From NCBI RefSeq assembly GCF_000429645.1, contig NZ_KE386935.1, positions 1-64,000 of the forward strand: a stretch of 64,000 nt of DNA. The letters are read 5' to 3'. The DNA comes from Niveispirillum irakense DSM 11586 (GTDB lineage Bacteria > Pseudomonadota > Alphaproteobacteria > Azospirillales > Azospirillaceae). The translations under genes and the position numbers were made by a program. Below are positions 50,622-59,491 of this stretch, one piece after another. The first letter of the stretch is position 1. Every line of letters begins with the position of its first letter. The notes beneath the pieces were generated by a model. The model searched no databases. It worked only from the letters and a program-made list of their open reading frames with translations, and was not told the origin of the DNA.

Positions 50622-52214
50622 ATGCCGCAAGGGTTCGGCCAGCTTTCGGGGCTGGATGCCACCATTATCGGGGTCTATCTGGCCGCCATCGTGGCGCTGG
50701 GGCTGTTTGCCTCGCGCCAGTCCAAGACGGCCACAGATTATTTCCTGGCTTCGCGCAGTTCGACATGGCCTACGATCGGGCTGGCGCTGCTGGCGTCCAA
50801 CATTTCCTCCACCACCCTGATCGGGTTGGCGGGTGCGGCTTATGCCACGGGGATTTCCGTCTATAATTATGAATGGATGGCCAGCATCGTGCTGGTCTTC
50901 TTCTGTCTGTTCCTGCTGCCTGTCATCCTGCGTAGTCAGGTTTATACAATGCCGGAATTTCTGGAACGCCGGTTTGACGGGTCCATCCGGCTCTATTTCT
51001 CCGGTCTGACCATCTTCCTCAACATCGTGGTGGATACGGCCGGCACCCTGTTCGGCGGGGCGCTAATGTTCAAGCTGATCTTCCCCGATGTGCCGCTGTG
51101 GCAGATCGCCGGGCTGCTGGCGCTGGCCGCCGGGGCCTATACCGCTGCCGGCGGGTTGAAGGCCGTGCTGGTGACAGAGGTGGTGCAGGCGGTGATCCTG
51201 TGCGGGGCGTCCATCTTCGTGGCCCTGTTCGCCTTTGATAAGGCCGGCGGCTGGGATGCCGTGATGGCCGGCGTGGATGCGCAGAAGATGAGCCTGATCC
51301 GCCCGGCAGGGGATGAGAACCTGCCCTGGACGGGGCTGATTTCCGGCGTGCCGCTGATCGGGCTGTATTTCTGGTGTACCAACCAGTTCATGGTTCAGCG
51401 CGTGCTGTCGGCCAAGGATCTGAACCATGGCCGCTGGGGCAGCCTGTTTGCCGGGCTGTTGAAACTGCCGGTGCTGTTCCTGATGGTGCTGCCGGGTTCC
51501 GCCGCCATCCTGATGTATCCCAATCTGGAACGGGCCGATCTGGTCTATCCGACGCTGATTTTTGATCTGCTGCCCGTGGGCGTGATCGGCATTGTGGTGG
51601 CGGGTTTCCTGGCGGCCATCATGTCGTCCATCGCCAGCACCTTCAATTCCGCCTCCACCCTCGTCACCATGGATTTTGTGCGCCGTTTCAAGCCGGACGT
51701 GTCGCAAACGGCCCTGGTGCGGATCGGGCGCATCACCACGCTCTGCTTCATGGTGCTGTCGGTCGCCTGGGTGCCGGTGGTGGAAAGCATGACCGATACG
51801 CTGTGGCAATATCTCCAGGCCGTGCTGGCCTATGCCGTGCCGCCCGTGGTGGCCCTGTTCCTGGCCGGCATTTTCTGGGACCGGGCCAATGTGGCCGGTG
51901 CCCGTGCCGGCGTGGTGGTGGGGCTGGTGGCCGGCGGTCTGCTGTTCTACGGCATACAGGTGGCAGGCACTATCCATCTGCATTTCCTGCTGGCGGCCAC
52001 GCTGCTGTTCGCCCTGTCGCTGGCCGCGGTGATCCTGGCCAGCCTGTTGACCGCCCCGCCCGACCGGGCCAAGGCCCGCACCCTTATGTGGACCCGCGCC
52101 GATTTCGATGCCGAAACCCAGTCGCTGCGCGGTCAACCGCTCTGGCAGAATTACCGGGTGCAGGGGGCGGCCCTGCTGGTGCTGACGGCTGTGATCGTGT
52201 GGATTTTCCGCTGA
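50622..52214 (+). CDS. Sodium/solute symporter (SSS family), probable sugar transporter
   Basis: This inner-membrane symporter of 530 residues has about 13-14 hydrophobic helices. SSS features include the early YLAAIVALGLFASRQSKTATDYFLASRSSTWPTIGLALLASNISSTTLIGL block and the IGIVVAGFLAAIMSSIASTFNSASTLVTMDF motif, which carries sodium-site serines. Sequence and context suggest the SGLT-like sugar branch. A LacI-type operator lies 86 bases upstream and the LacI gene is adjacent and convergent, so it probably carries sucrose or a related sugar into the cytoplasm for amylosucrase. GGGGAGAA precedes the ATG. Its stop codon directly abuts the LacI stop codon with no terminator visible between them. 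Confidence 0.9.
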   Translation: MPQGFGQLSGLDATIIGVYLAAIVALGLFASRQSKTATDYFLASRSSTWPTIGLALLASNISSTTLIGLAGAAYATGISVYNYEWMASIVLVFFCLFLLPVILRSQVYTMPEFLERRFDGSIRLYFSGLTIFLNIVVDTAGTLFGGALMFKLIFPDVPLWQIAGLLALAAGAYTAAGGLKAVLVTEVVQAVILCGASIFVALFAFDKAGGWDAVMAGVDAQKMSLIRPAGDENLPWTGLISGVPLIGLYFWCTNQFMVQRVLSAKDLNHGRWGSLFAGLLKLPVLFLMVLPGSAAILMYPNLERADLVYPTLIFDLLPVGVIGIVVAGFLAAIMSSIASTFNSASTLVTMDFVRRFKPDVSQTALVRIGRITTLCFMVLSVAWVPVVESMTDTLWQYLQAVLAYAVPPVVALFLAGIFWDRANVAGARAGVVVGLVAGGLLFYGIQVAGTIHLHFLLAATLLFALSLAAVILASLLTAPPDRAKARTLMWTRADFDAETQSLRGQPLWQNYRVQGAALLVLTAVIVWIFR

Positions 52215-53225
52215 TCAGGCCCCGCTGGACTGGCGGACCACCAGTTCTGCCGCCATGGTGGCGGAGGGGGTATCCTCCCCCTCCATCCGGCGGAACAGCA
52301 GGTCAATCATCACCTTGGCCCCACGCGCCAGATCCTGGCGCACGGTGCTGAGGGTGGGGCTGACATAGGCGGCGATGTTGATATCATCGAAGCCGACAAC
52401 AGCCACATCCTCCGGCACCCGCAGCCCGGCGGCGTTCAGCGCCTTGATCGCCGCGATGGCGATCACGTCCGACACGGCGAAGATGGCATCAAACCGGGTC
52501 TTGCTCTCAATCAGGCTGCGCACCGTGTCATAGGCCGTATCCACGGTGAAATGGGCCGGCGCCATCAGGGCCGGATCTTCCGTAATGCCGGCGGCGGTCA
52601 GCGCCCGGCGATAGCCCTCATAGCGCAACCCCACCTCCGGCAGCAGCGGCACGCCCAGAAAGGCGATATGCCGCCGGCCCTTGCGGATCAGATGTTCCAC
52701 CGCCACCCGCGCGCCGCCAATATTGTCCGACCCGACGGAGCAATAGGTCTGGCTGGGCAGATGCGCGCCCCAGACCACCAGGGGCAGATAATCGCGGGCA
52801 ACCTCGTTCAACGCCGCGTGCTGGTCGCTCTGCCCGATGACAATCAGGCCATCGGCCTTGCGGGACTGGATCAACCGGTCCAGCCAGCCCGGTTCCGGCT
52901 TGGCCACCTTGGACAGCAGCACGGTATAATCGCGCGCCGTGATTTCGTCCGCCAGCCGGCCGAACAGCTCGATGAAGAACGGGTCAGAGATCAACTGCCC
53001 CACCTCGTGCCCCAACGGGATCACCACGCCGATGGTACGGGTCTTCTTCAGGCGCAGATTGCGCGCCTGCTCGTTGATGACATAGCCATGTTCATTGGCC
53101 AGCGCCAATATCTCTTCCCGCTTCGCCTCCGGCACCAGCGAACTGCCGGACAGCGCCCGCGACACGGTGGAAACCGACACGCCCGCCAGCCGGGCGATAT
53201 CCGTCATTTTGATATTTGGCGCCAT
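52215..53225 (-). CDS. LacI-family transcriptional repressor of the sugar regulon
   Basis: This 336-residue regulator has an N-terminal LacI helix-turn-helix (MTDIARLAGVSVSTVSRALSGSSLVPEAKREEI) and a hinge helix (INEQARNLRLKKTRTIGVVIP). A periplasmic-binding-protein-like sugar domain follows (DNIGGARVAVEHLIRKGRRHIAFLG, FDAIFAVSDVIAIAAIKAL, VAVVGFDDINIAAYVSPTLSTVRQD). The LacI-type sites at 48248 and 50522, and probably 42758, are its likely targets. It would release them when the inducing sugar is present. Convergent overlap-free contact with the symporter gene supports a local role. Confidence 0.92.
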   Translation of the reverse strand: MAPNIKMTDIARLAGVSVSTVSRALSGSSLVPEAKREEILALANEHGYVINEQARNLRLKKTRTIGVVIPLGHEVGQLISDPFFIELFGRLADEITARDYTVLLSKVAKPEPGWLDRLIQSRKADGLIVIGQSDQHAALNEVARDYLPLVVWGAHLPSQTYCSVGSDNIGGARVAVEHLIRKGRRHIAFLGVPLLPEVGLRYEGYRRALTAAGITEDPALMAPAHFTVDTAYDTVRSLIESKTRFDAIFAVSDVIAIAAIKALNAAGLRVPEDVAVVGFDDINIAAYVSPTLSTVRQDLARGAKVMIDLLFRRMEGEDTPSATMAAELVVRQSSGA

Positions 53226-53368
53226 GGGGATGATCTGACCATTACCATCGACGCGGGCGACAGGGGGCGGGGGCCCCCCTCGCCGCTCAGCGTCGGCATA
53301 CGATAGTCAGATAAGTTAACAGATCATTCCCGCCCCTGCCACCGGGGCGCTGTGGCTTCATCGCTTTC

Positions 53369-54985
53369 TCAACCCGGCTGCTGCTCTGCCGGGGCCAGCG
53401 GTGCCGTGGCCGGGCCGGCCAGCACGGCACCATCAATGGCAAAGCGGCTGCCATGGCAGGGGCAGTCCCAGCTTTTCTCCAGCGGGTTCCATTGCACCGT
53501 GCAGCCCAGATGGGTGCAGGTGGCGGAAACGCAGGTGACCCCGCCTTCCTCATCCACATAGGCCGCCACCTTCTCGCCCCCCATCCGCACCACGGCACCA
53601 GAGCCGGGCGGGATGGCGGCCATGGCCGGCGTCTCAGCGATGGAGCCGGCAATCATCTCCCGCATCGCGTCGAAATTCTCTTTCACCGCGCGCTTCAGGT
53701 TGCGCAGCGGTTTGCGCGACGGGTCGTAAAGGTCCGCCCACGGGTTAGCCCGCCCCTGCAACAGATCGGTCAGCAGCATGCCGGCAATGGTGCCATGGGT
53801 TATACCCATGCCGCTATCACCCGTGGCGATCAGGATGTTGGCCGTGTTGGCGGGATCGCGGCCGATAAAGGCCAGACCGTCAAACGGCTCCAGCACCTGG
53901 CCCGACCAGCGGTGCCGCACCTCCCCCACCTGGGGGAAAAAGTCACGGGCCAGCATTTCCAGCCGGTGGAAGCGGGCATCCATATCATCGGCCTCCCCCG
54001 TCTTATGGTCCTCCCCGCCCACGATCAGCAGGTCTTCCCCCGTTCCCGGCTGCAGGCGGATATAATGATAGGGCTCTGCCGTATCCCACCAAAGGGCCGG
54101 GGTCACCGCGCCCGGCGGCAATGTCAGCGCCACAGCATAGGTACGGTAGGGCGCCTGTTTGGTGTGGATGGCATATTTATCCACGATGGGACTGTTGGTT
54201 GTCACCACACAGGCCCTGGATTTCAACGCCCGGCCATCGGCCAGGCGGATGGTGGCATATTCGCCCCCCTCCACGCCTGTCACCTGCTGCCCGCGCACAA
54301 TCAACCCGCCGCGGTCCTGGATGATACACGCCAGCGCCGCCATGTATTTCACCGGGTGAAACTGCGCCTGCAGCGGGAAGCGGATGGACGGCGCCAGCCT
54401 GCGCCCGCCCAGCACCAGATCATCGCGAAGGCTGGCATCCAACAGGCCCAGCCGGTGGGCCGCCGCCAACTCATCGCGGATATAATCGGCATCCTCCGAC
54501 CTGGCCGGGATCAGCCAGCCATCCACCCGGCGGAAATCACAGTCGATCCCTTCCTCATTCACCAGCCGTTCGATCCGGTCAATGGCGGCGGCGTGGCTTT
54601 GCACGGCCAGCCGCGCCCCCTCTTCCCCGACCTGCCCTTCCAGAAAGACCAGACCATCATCAATCACACAGGAAAGATGCGCCGTGGTACGGGCGCTTTC
54701 CCCCTGGGACGGGCCGTCCTTGTCGATGACCAGAACCTGCCGCCCTTCTCTCAGCAGCAGATAGGCCACTGTCAGCCCAGCCAGCCCGGCACCCACCACC
54801 ACCACATCGGCCACGCGCGCATCCTCCCCCCGTGCCAGGGTGTAAGGCGCAAATGCCAGGGCGGAATCCCGGTCCAGACCGGATGACGTCGGCGGCTCCC
54901 CCGGATGCGGCATGGCGCGCTGGCTGGGCGCCTGCGGGGCGATGGGGTCCATCCAGATGGAAATGCTCTCGCCGGTACCGGTCAT
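53369..54985 (-). CDS. FAD-dependent oxidoreductase with C-terminal Rieske domain
   Basis: This protein of about 538 residues joins a DAO-type flavoprotein to a Rieske [2Fe-2S] domain. The FAD fingerprint is [21 protein letters not shown], with a second site in [21 protein letters not shown]. The Rieske ligands are in [10 protein letters not shown] and CPCHGSRF at the C terminus. The start [11 protein letters not shown] at 54985 is chosen because AGGGAGAG precedes it; an upstream in-frame stretch lacks protein character. The substrate is unknown. It is divergent from a zinc alcohol dehydrogenase gene. The neighbours suggest a stress or detoxification role, but the evidence is weak. Confidence 0.85.
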   Translation of the reverse strand: MTGTGESISIWMDPIAPQAPSQRAMPHPGEPPTSSGLDRDSALAFAPYTLARGEDARVADVVVVGAGLAGLTVAYLLLREGRQVLVIDKDGPSQGESARTTAHLSCVIDDGLVFLEGQVGEEGARLAVQSHAAAIDRIERLVNEEGIDCDFRRVDGWLIPARSEDADYIRDELAAAHRLGLLDASLRDDLVLGGRRLAPSIRFPLQAQFHPVKYMAALACIIQDRGGLIVRGQQVTGVEGGEYATIRLADGRALKSRACVVTTNSPIVDKYAIHTKQAPYRTYAVALTLPPGAVTPALWWDTAEPYHYIRLQPGTGEDLLIVGGEDHKTGEADDMDARFHRLEMLARDFFPQVGEVRHRWSGQVLEPFDGLAFIGRDPANTANILIATGDSGMGITHGTIAGMLLTDLLQGRANPWADLYDPSRKPLRNLKRAVKENFDAMREMIAGSIAETPAMAAIPPGSGAVVRMGGEKVAAYVDEEGGVTCVSATCTHLGCTVQWNPLEKSWDCPCHGSRFAIDGAVLAGPATAPLAPAEQQPG

Positions 54986-55251
54986 GGGGTCGCTCTCCCT
55001 GCAATAAGGGCGGTCGTGCAACGGCAGATCGGCTGCCGTCGCGGCTGACCGCGTACTGTCGTGATGCCTGGGAAACCCGGCCAACAGCAGCCCCGTTCCC
55101 GCCGCACCCCGTTTCCATCCGGAGCACCCCGCATTCGCCGCCACGCCCTTTTTTGGCCGGCGAGACTTCATTTAATCCGGAACGGACCTGATCTGCCGCC
55201 GTTTCCTTAAAGAAATTCTGTTCAGCCGCTTGGTCACCACCAGAAGGGAAG

Positions 55252-56433
55252 ATGACGATGAAGGCGCTGTGCTGGCATGGCAAAGGCGACATCCGTTACG
55301 ACACGGTTCCCGACCCCAAAATCGAAAATCCGCGCGATGCCATCATCAAGGTGACAAGCTGCGCGATCTGCGGCTCCGATCTTCACCTGTATGATGGCTA
55401 TATGCCGACCATGGAACATGGCGACGTGCTGGGGCACGAAACCATGGGCGAGGTGGTGGAGGTGGGCTGGGAGGTGACCAATCTGCGGCCCGGCGACCGG
55501 GTGGTGATCCCGTTCAACATTTCCTGCGGCGATTGCTTCTTCTGTCGCAAGGGGCTGTTCTCCCTCTGCGACCGCAGCAATCCCAATGCAGAAATGGCGG
55601 CAAAGGCGATGGGCCATTCCCCCGCCGGGCTGTTCGGCTATTCACACATGCTGGGCGGTTATGCCGGCGGGCAGGCGGATTATATCCGCGTGCCCTATGC
55701 CGATGTCGGCCCCATCAAGGTGCCGGACGGGCTGGATGATGAACAGGTGCTGTTCCTGTCCGATATCTTCCCCACCGGCTATATGGCGGCGGAAAATGCG
55801 GAGATTGAGCCCGGCGACACCGTGGCGATATGGGGCTGCGGCCCCGTCGGCCAGTTCGCCATCCAGAGCGCGTGGCTGATGGGGGCGGCCCGTGTCATTG
55901 CCATCGACCGGGTGCCGGAACGGCTCACCATGGCCGCGCGCTATGGCAAGGCGGAGACGCTGAATTTCGCCGAAACCGATATTTATGATGCGTTGATGGA
56001 AATGACGGGCGGGCGCGGCCCCGACCGGTGCATTGATTGCGTGGGCACGGAGGCCCATGCCGGCGGTGCCTTTGATGCCGTGCTGGACAAGGCGAAAACG
56101 CTGGTGGCGCTTGGCACCGACCGGCCGCATGTGCTGCGGGAAATCATCATGTGCTGCCGCAAGGGCGGCACCCTGTCGGTCCCCGGTGTCTATATCGGCC
56201 TGTTGGACAAGGTGCCGTTCGGCGCCCTGATGAACAAGGGCCTGTCGGTACGCACCGGCCAGACCCATACCCACCGCTACCTGCGGCCCCTGCTGGAAAA
56301 GGTGGTGGCGGGCGATGTCGATCCCTCCTTCGTCATCACCCATCGCGCCGGCCTGGATATGGGGCCTGAGCTTTATCGCGCCTTCCGGGAGAAACAGGAT
56401 GGCTGCATCAAGGTGGTGATGCGGCCATCCTGA
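55252..56433 (+). CDS. Zinc-dependent alcohol dehydrogenase, formaldehyde-dehydrogenase-like
   Basis: This MDR-family dehydrogenase of 393 residues has the catalytic zinc ligands in [14 protein letters not shown] and LGHETMG. The structural zinc cluster is [15 protein letters not shown], and the NAD-binding loop is [22 protein letters not shown]. The pattern, including the insertion before [20 protein letters not shown], is that of the glutathione-independent formaldehyde dehydrogenase-like group, which also includes enzymes acting on other aldehydes and alcohols. An ATG two codons downstream is an alternative start. It may help dispose of formaldehyde released by VanAB, but they are about 34 kb apart and the link is only inference. 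Confidence 0.88.
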   Translation: MTMKALCWHGKGDIRYDTVPDPKIENPRDAIIKVTSCAICGSDLHLYDGYMPTMEHGDVLGHETMGEVVEVGWEVTNLRPGDRVVIPFNISCGDCFFCRKGLFSLCDRSNPNAEMAAKAMGHSPAGLFGYSHMLGGYAGGQADYIRVPYADVGPIKVPDGLDDEQVLFLSDIFPTGYMAAENAEIEPGDTVAIWGCGPVGQFAIQSAWLMGAARVIAIDRVPERLTMAARYGKAETLNFAETDIYDALMEMTGGRGPDRCIDCVGTEAHAGGAFDAVLDKAKTLVALGTDRPHVLREIIMCCRKGGTLSVPGVYIGLLDKVPFGALMNKGLSVRTGQTHTHRYLRPLLEKVVAGDVDPSFVITHRAGLDMGPELYRAFREKQDGCIKVVMRPS

Positions 56434-56445
56434 CAGGCTGTCCTA

Positions 56446-56481
56446 CCGGGCGCCTGTCTTAATCTTAAGGCAGGCGCCCGG
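56446..56481. terminator. Hairpin at convergent gene ends, containing the GH2 stop codon
   Basis: The arms CCGGGCGCCTG (56446-56456) and CAGGCGCCCGG (56471-56481) are perfect complements. The structure follows the dehydrogenase stop codon by 12 bases and contains the last codons and TAA stop of the minus-strand GH2 gene. There is no long U tract. Confidence 0.6.
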
Positions 56482-58768
56482 TTGACAGACCTTCCGCCGT
56501 GGCGGTGATGGTGCCCTGCGGGTTCGCCTTCAGAACGCGCACCAGCATGGAGGCAATGCCCCCTTCCGCCACCATCACCCCCGGCCCGATCAGGGCATAA
56601 TCCCCTTCTGCCTGGAAGGTCACGCTATGGCCGGCATCCGGCACCTTGTTACCGGCGGCATCGGTCACTGTGGCGCGCACGAAGATCAGGTCGTCAGCCA
56701 CAGGCGGCACCCCGGCATCATCCAGCGTCACAGCCACGGCGGCTGGTACGCCGGGCGTGGTAACGCTGTGCCGCGCCACCTCCCGCCCGTCGATAAAGGC
56801 AACGGCCAGCAGGGTGCCGGGGGTAAAGCCCCCCGTATCGAAGGTCACGGGCGGATGGGCCAGCCAGCCCGCGGCATCCGGCTTGGCAACACCCAGCGAC
56901 CGGCCATTCAGGAACAGTTCCACACTGTCCGCATTGGTGAAGACACGCACCTGCGGGGCGGAGCCGGGCAGCCAGTGACTGGCAATATGGACCATCGGCC
57001 CGCTTTCATAGCGGGGGGAGGCTTCCGCTGCGTCACGCTGGCTGCGGAAAAACCAGTAAAGGAACTTGGGCAGCCGCTCCAGGCTCATCAGCCCGGACAG
57101 TTCCAGATCTTCGGCATAGCCGCGGTTATAATCATACATCACCCAGTAACTGTCGGCCAAAGCCGGGGTGCCCAGATTATCCGTATGGGCTTCAACCACA
57201 TTGGTCGCCTGCTGCAACAGGCGGGCTTCGCCATCGGCCAGCGACTGGCGGGAGGATCGTTCCGCCGGCTTCAGATCGGCCCAGCCATGCTGATGGAAAC
57301 CGGCATTCTGCGCATAATATTCCCAGTCGCCATATTCGGAGACGAAATAGGGCCGGGGCGAGGGTGTGTAATGTTTCAGCCGGTGCTGGCGGGCCTGGAG
57401 ATAGATGTCATAGCCATCATCCTGCCAGCCGGCTGACCAGCTCTGGTCGCCCGGATATTCCGCCTTCACGATGGCATGGAAATCCCGCACCAGATCAAGG
57501 GGCATCTGCGTTTCATTCAGGGAGCATTCCCAGGCGATGACGCTGGGATGGTTGCGGTCGCGGCGGATCATGTCGCGGCAGGTCTTCAGCACCTGGGCGC
57601 GGAAGGCCGGATCGGGATTGATATATTGCCAGCCGGGAATGGCATCCATCACCACCAGCCCCAACTCATCCGCCGCACGCATGAAGGCGGGAGAATGGGG
57701 ATAATGCGACAGGCGGACATAATCGAACCCCGCCTCCTTGATGCGCTTGGCATCGCGGTAATCGGCCAGGGGTGACAGTGCATAGCCGACATAGGGATAT
57801 TCCTGATGCCGGTTCACCCCGCGCAGGAACAGCTTCTCCCCATTGATCTGCAGACCATCCTTGGCGATGGACAGGCGGCGGATACCGATGCGGGTTTCCA
57901 CCCGCTCCTCCTCCCCATCCGCGCTGATATGGGTAACCAGCCGGTGCAAGTTGGGATGGCGCGGCGACCAGAGCGCCGGCTTTTCCACCCGGATCGTCAC
58001 GGCACTGCGCCGCGTGGCACCGGCTTCCAGCGGCAATGTCTCTACCGCCTCCCCCACCTTGCGCTGACCGTCAAACAACTCGTGCCGCACGGTGGCAATG
58101 CGGGCGGTAGGGGCAATGTTGCGGATATCGGCGGCAATCGCCACCGTCGCTGCCTGTGCATCGGCTTGCGGATAGGTGATGAACAGCCCGCCCCCGGCCA
58201 CCCGGTCGGCCAGCATCTCATCCGTCAGATGCACCGCGGGCTTTACCAGCAGCCGCACCTCCCGATAAAGCCCGCCATAGCTATTGAAATCCAGTTGCTT
58301 CAGCGGCTTCGGCCCGGTGATGGGATTATCGCGGTTATCCAGCCGGACCAGCAGGCGGTTGGGCTGCCCCAGCCGCAGATGCGGTGTCAGGTCCAGCGTA
58401 AAGGGCAGATAGCCGCCCAGATGCCGGCCAATCTGCGTGCCGTTCAGCCAGACCTCGGCCACATTCATCGCCGCCTCGAACCGCAGCAGCACGGCCTTGC
58501 CCTGCCAATCCTGCGGCGCCTCGATATCGCGGCGATAAAAGGCGATGCCCTGCCACTGGTCATTGACGATGCGCGGTTCCAGCCGGGTCGTATGGGGAAG
58601 GGACACTGTCTCCCACTCAGCATTGGCGAGCGGGTGCGCGGCGTTGCGCCCATCCTCCACCCGGGTAAAGGACCAGCCCTTATCCAGCAGCCCGTCCTGC
58701 GCCAGCCCGGCCACCGGTGTCAACGTCATGGCCAGCAGAAAAGCGGCGATCCGCGTCACGGCTTTCAT
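56465..58768 (-). CDS. Secreted GH2-family glycoside hydrolase (beta-galactosidase-like)
   Basis: This extracytoplasmic enzyme of about 767 residues has a signal peptide ending VAGLAQ. The start at 58768 follows GGGGGGA. Domains in order: a sugar-binding jelly roll (FYRRDIEAPQDWQGKAVLLRFEAAMNVAEVWLNGTQIGRHLGGYLPF), an immunoglobulin-like domain, a TIM barrel with the acid/base glutamate in AWECSLNETQMP and the nucleophile in YFVSEYGDWEYY, then C-terminal Ig-like domains. This is the GH2 beta-galactosidase layout, but beta-glucuronidase or exo-glycosidase activity cannot be excluded. The divergent TonB receptor at 59492, 723 bases away, may take up its product. Confidence 0.88.
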   Translation of the reverse strand: MKAVTRIAAFLLAMTLTPVAGLAQDGLLDKGWSFTRVEDGRNAAHPLANAEWETVSLPHTTRLEPRIVNDQWQGIAFYRRDIEAPQDWQGKAVLLRFEAAMNVAEVWLNGTQIGRHLGGYLPFTLDLTPHLRLGQPNRLLVRLDNRDNPITGPKPLKQLDFNSYGGLYREVRLLVKPAVHLTDEMLADRVAGGGLFITYPQADAQAATVAIAADIRNIAPTARIATVRHELFDGQRKVGEAVETLPLEAGATRRSAVTIRVEKPALWSPRHPNLHRLVTHISADGEEERVETRIGIRRLSIAKDGLQINGEKLFLRGVNRHQEYPYVGYALSPLADYRDAKRIKEAGFDYVRLSHYPHSPAFMRAADELGLVVMDAIPGWQYINPDPAFRAQVLKTCRDMIRRDRNHPSVIAWECSLNETQMPLDLVRDFHAIVKAEYPGDQSWSAGWQDDGYDIYLQARQHRLKHYTPSPRPYFVSEYGDWEYYAQNAGFHQHGWADLKPAERSSRQSLADGEARLLQQATNVVEAHTDNLGTPALADSYWVMYDYNRGYAEDLELSGLMSLERLPKFLYWFFRSQRDAAEASPRYESGPMVHIASHWLPGSAPQVRVFTNADSVELFLNGRSLGVAKPDAAGWLAHPPVTFDTGGFTPGTLLAVAFIDGREVARHSVTTPGVPAAVAVTLDDAGVPPVADDLIFVRATVTDAAGNKVPDAGHSVTFQAEGDYALIGPGVMVAEGGIASMLVRVLKANPQGTITATAEGLSTGRLP

Positions 58769-59491
58769 CAGCAATCCCCCCTAACATACCCCTTTTTCCG
58801 CTACGTAAGGCCGCACCGGGATCGGGTCTCTGTCTGTCACCTGTATCAATCTGCCTGGACGAGGACAACCTTATTTGTCATATAATTACCTATTCGTGGC
58901 GAACAAAGCCCAGCCCACCATATGGGATGAAGAGGGTTTTCCGCAGTGCAGCAGGTTTTACATTAACCTTTGAAATAATCGTTCCGATCTTCACTTGGTA
59001 ACCAGAATCGGTAATCTTGTTACAATCACAAACCCTAAAAATTGACTATTGCTCCCGGAAAAAATCATACTTATAATCCCTCGGCGTCCTTGGCAGTAAA
59101 GGACGGTTACGCGCGGCTGTTTGCCTTGAATTGTCAGTCAAATAAGGGGGATTTCTGATCAGGGCGGCTAATATCGGATGGTAGAAACCACCCCATTACC
59201 AGCGCCCGCAAGGCGCGGGCCTTTGGGGCAGGAAATGGACACCGGTGTCTTCATAATCGGGGCTTTGCGTCATCCCGCAATTCAAGAAGGCATCCAGGCA
59301 CCACACACCTGTCACCCGATACCATCCCCTGTACCAGCACGGATGACACACAGATCCTGGCTGACAAGTGGACCACGTTCATCATCGCAACACAGGCACC
59401 GTACCTACGAAGTTACCCTGAGGGGGTCACGCACCTTAAAGTGACTATAAATAATATAATTCGCCGAGAAGTGTGAAGAGAAGGGAAGAGA
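58769..59491. other. Long divergent intergenic region between GH2 and TonB receptor genes
   Basis: No gene is supported in these 723 bases. The segment is AT-rich in parts (58860-59090 and 59440-59465), where promoters for both genes are likely. The TATAAT at 59075-59080 lies 24 bases after a TTGACT, too far for a normal -10/-35 pair. A GC-rich hairpin (GCCCGC/GCGGGC) occurs near 59204-59221, followed by CTTT. No riboswitch or RNA gene was recognised. Confidence 0.5.

Noticed and set aside
59042-59080. TTGACT and TATAAT as a sigma-70 promoter before the TonB receptor
   Set aside because: The spacer is 24 bases, far from the usual 16-18, and the pair lies more than 400 bases from the start codon.
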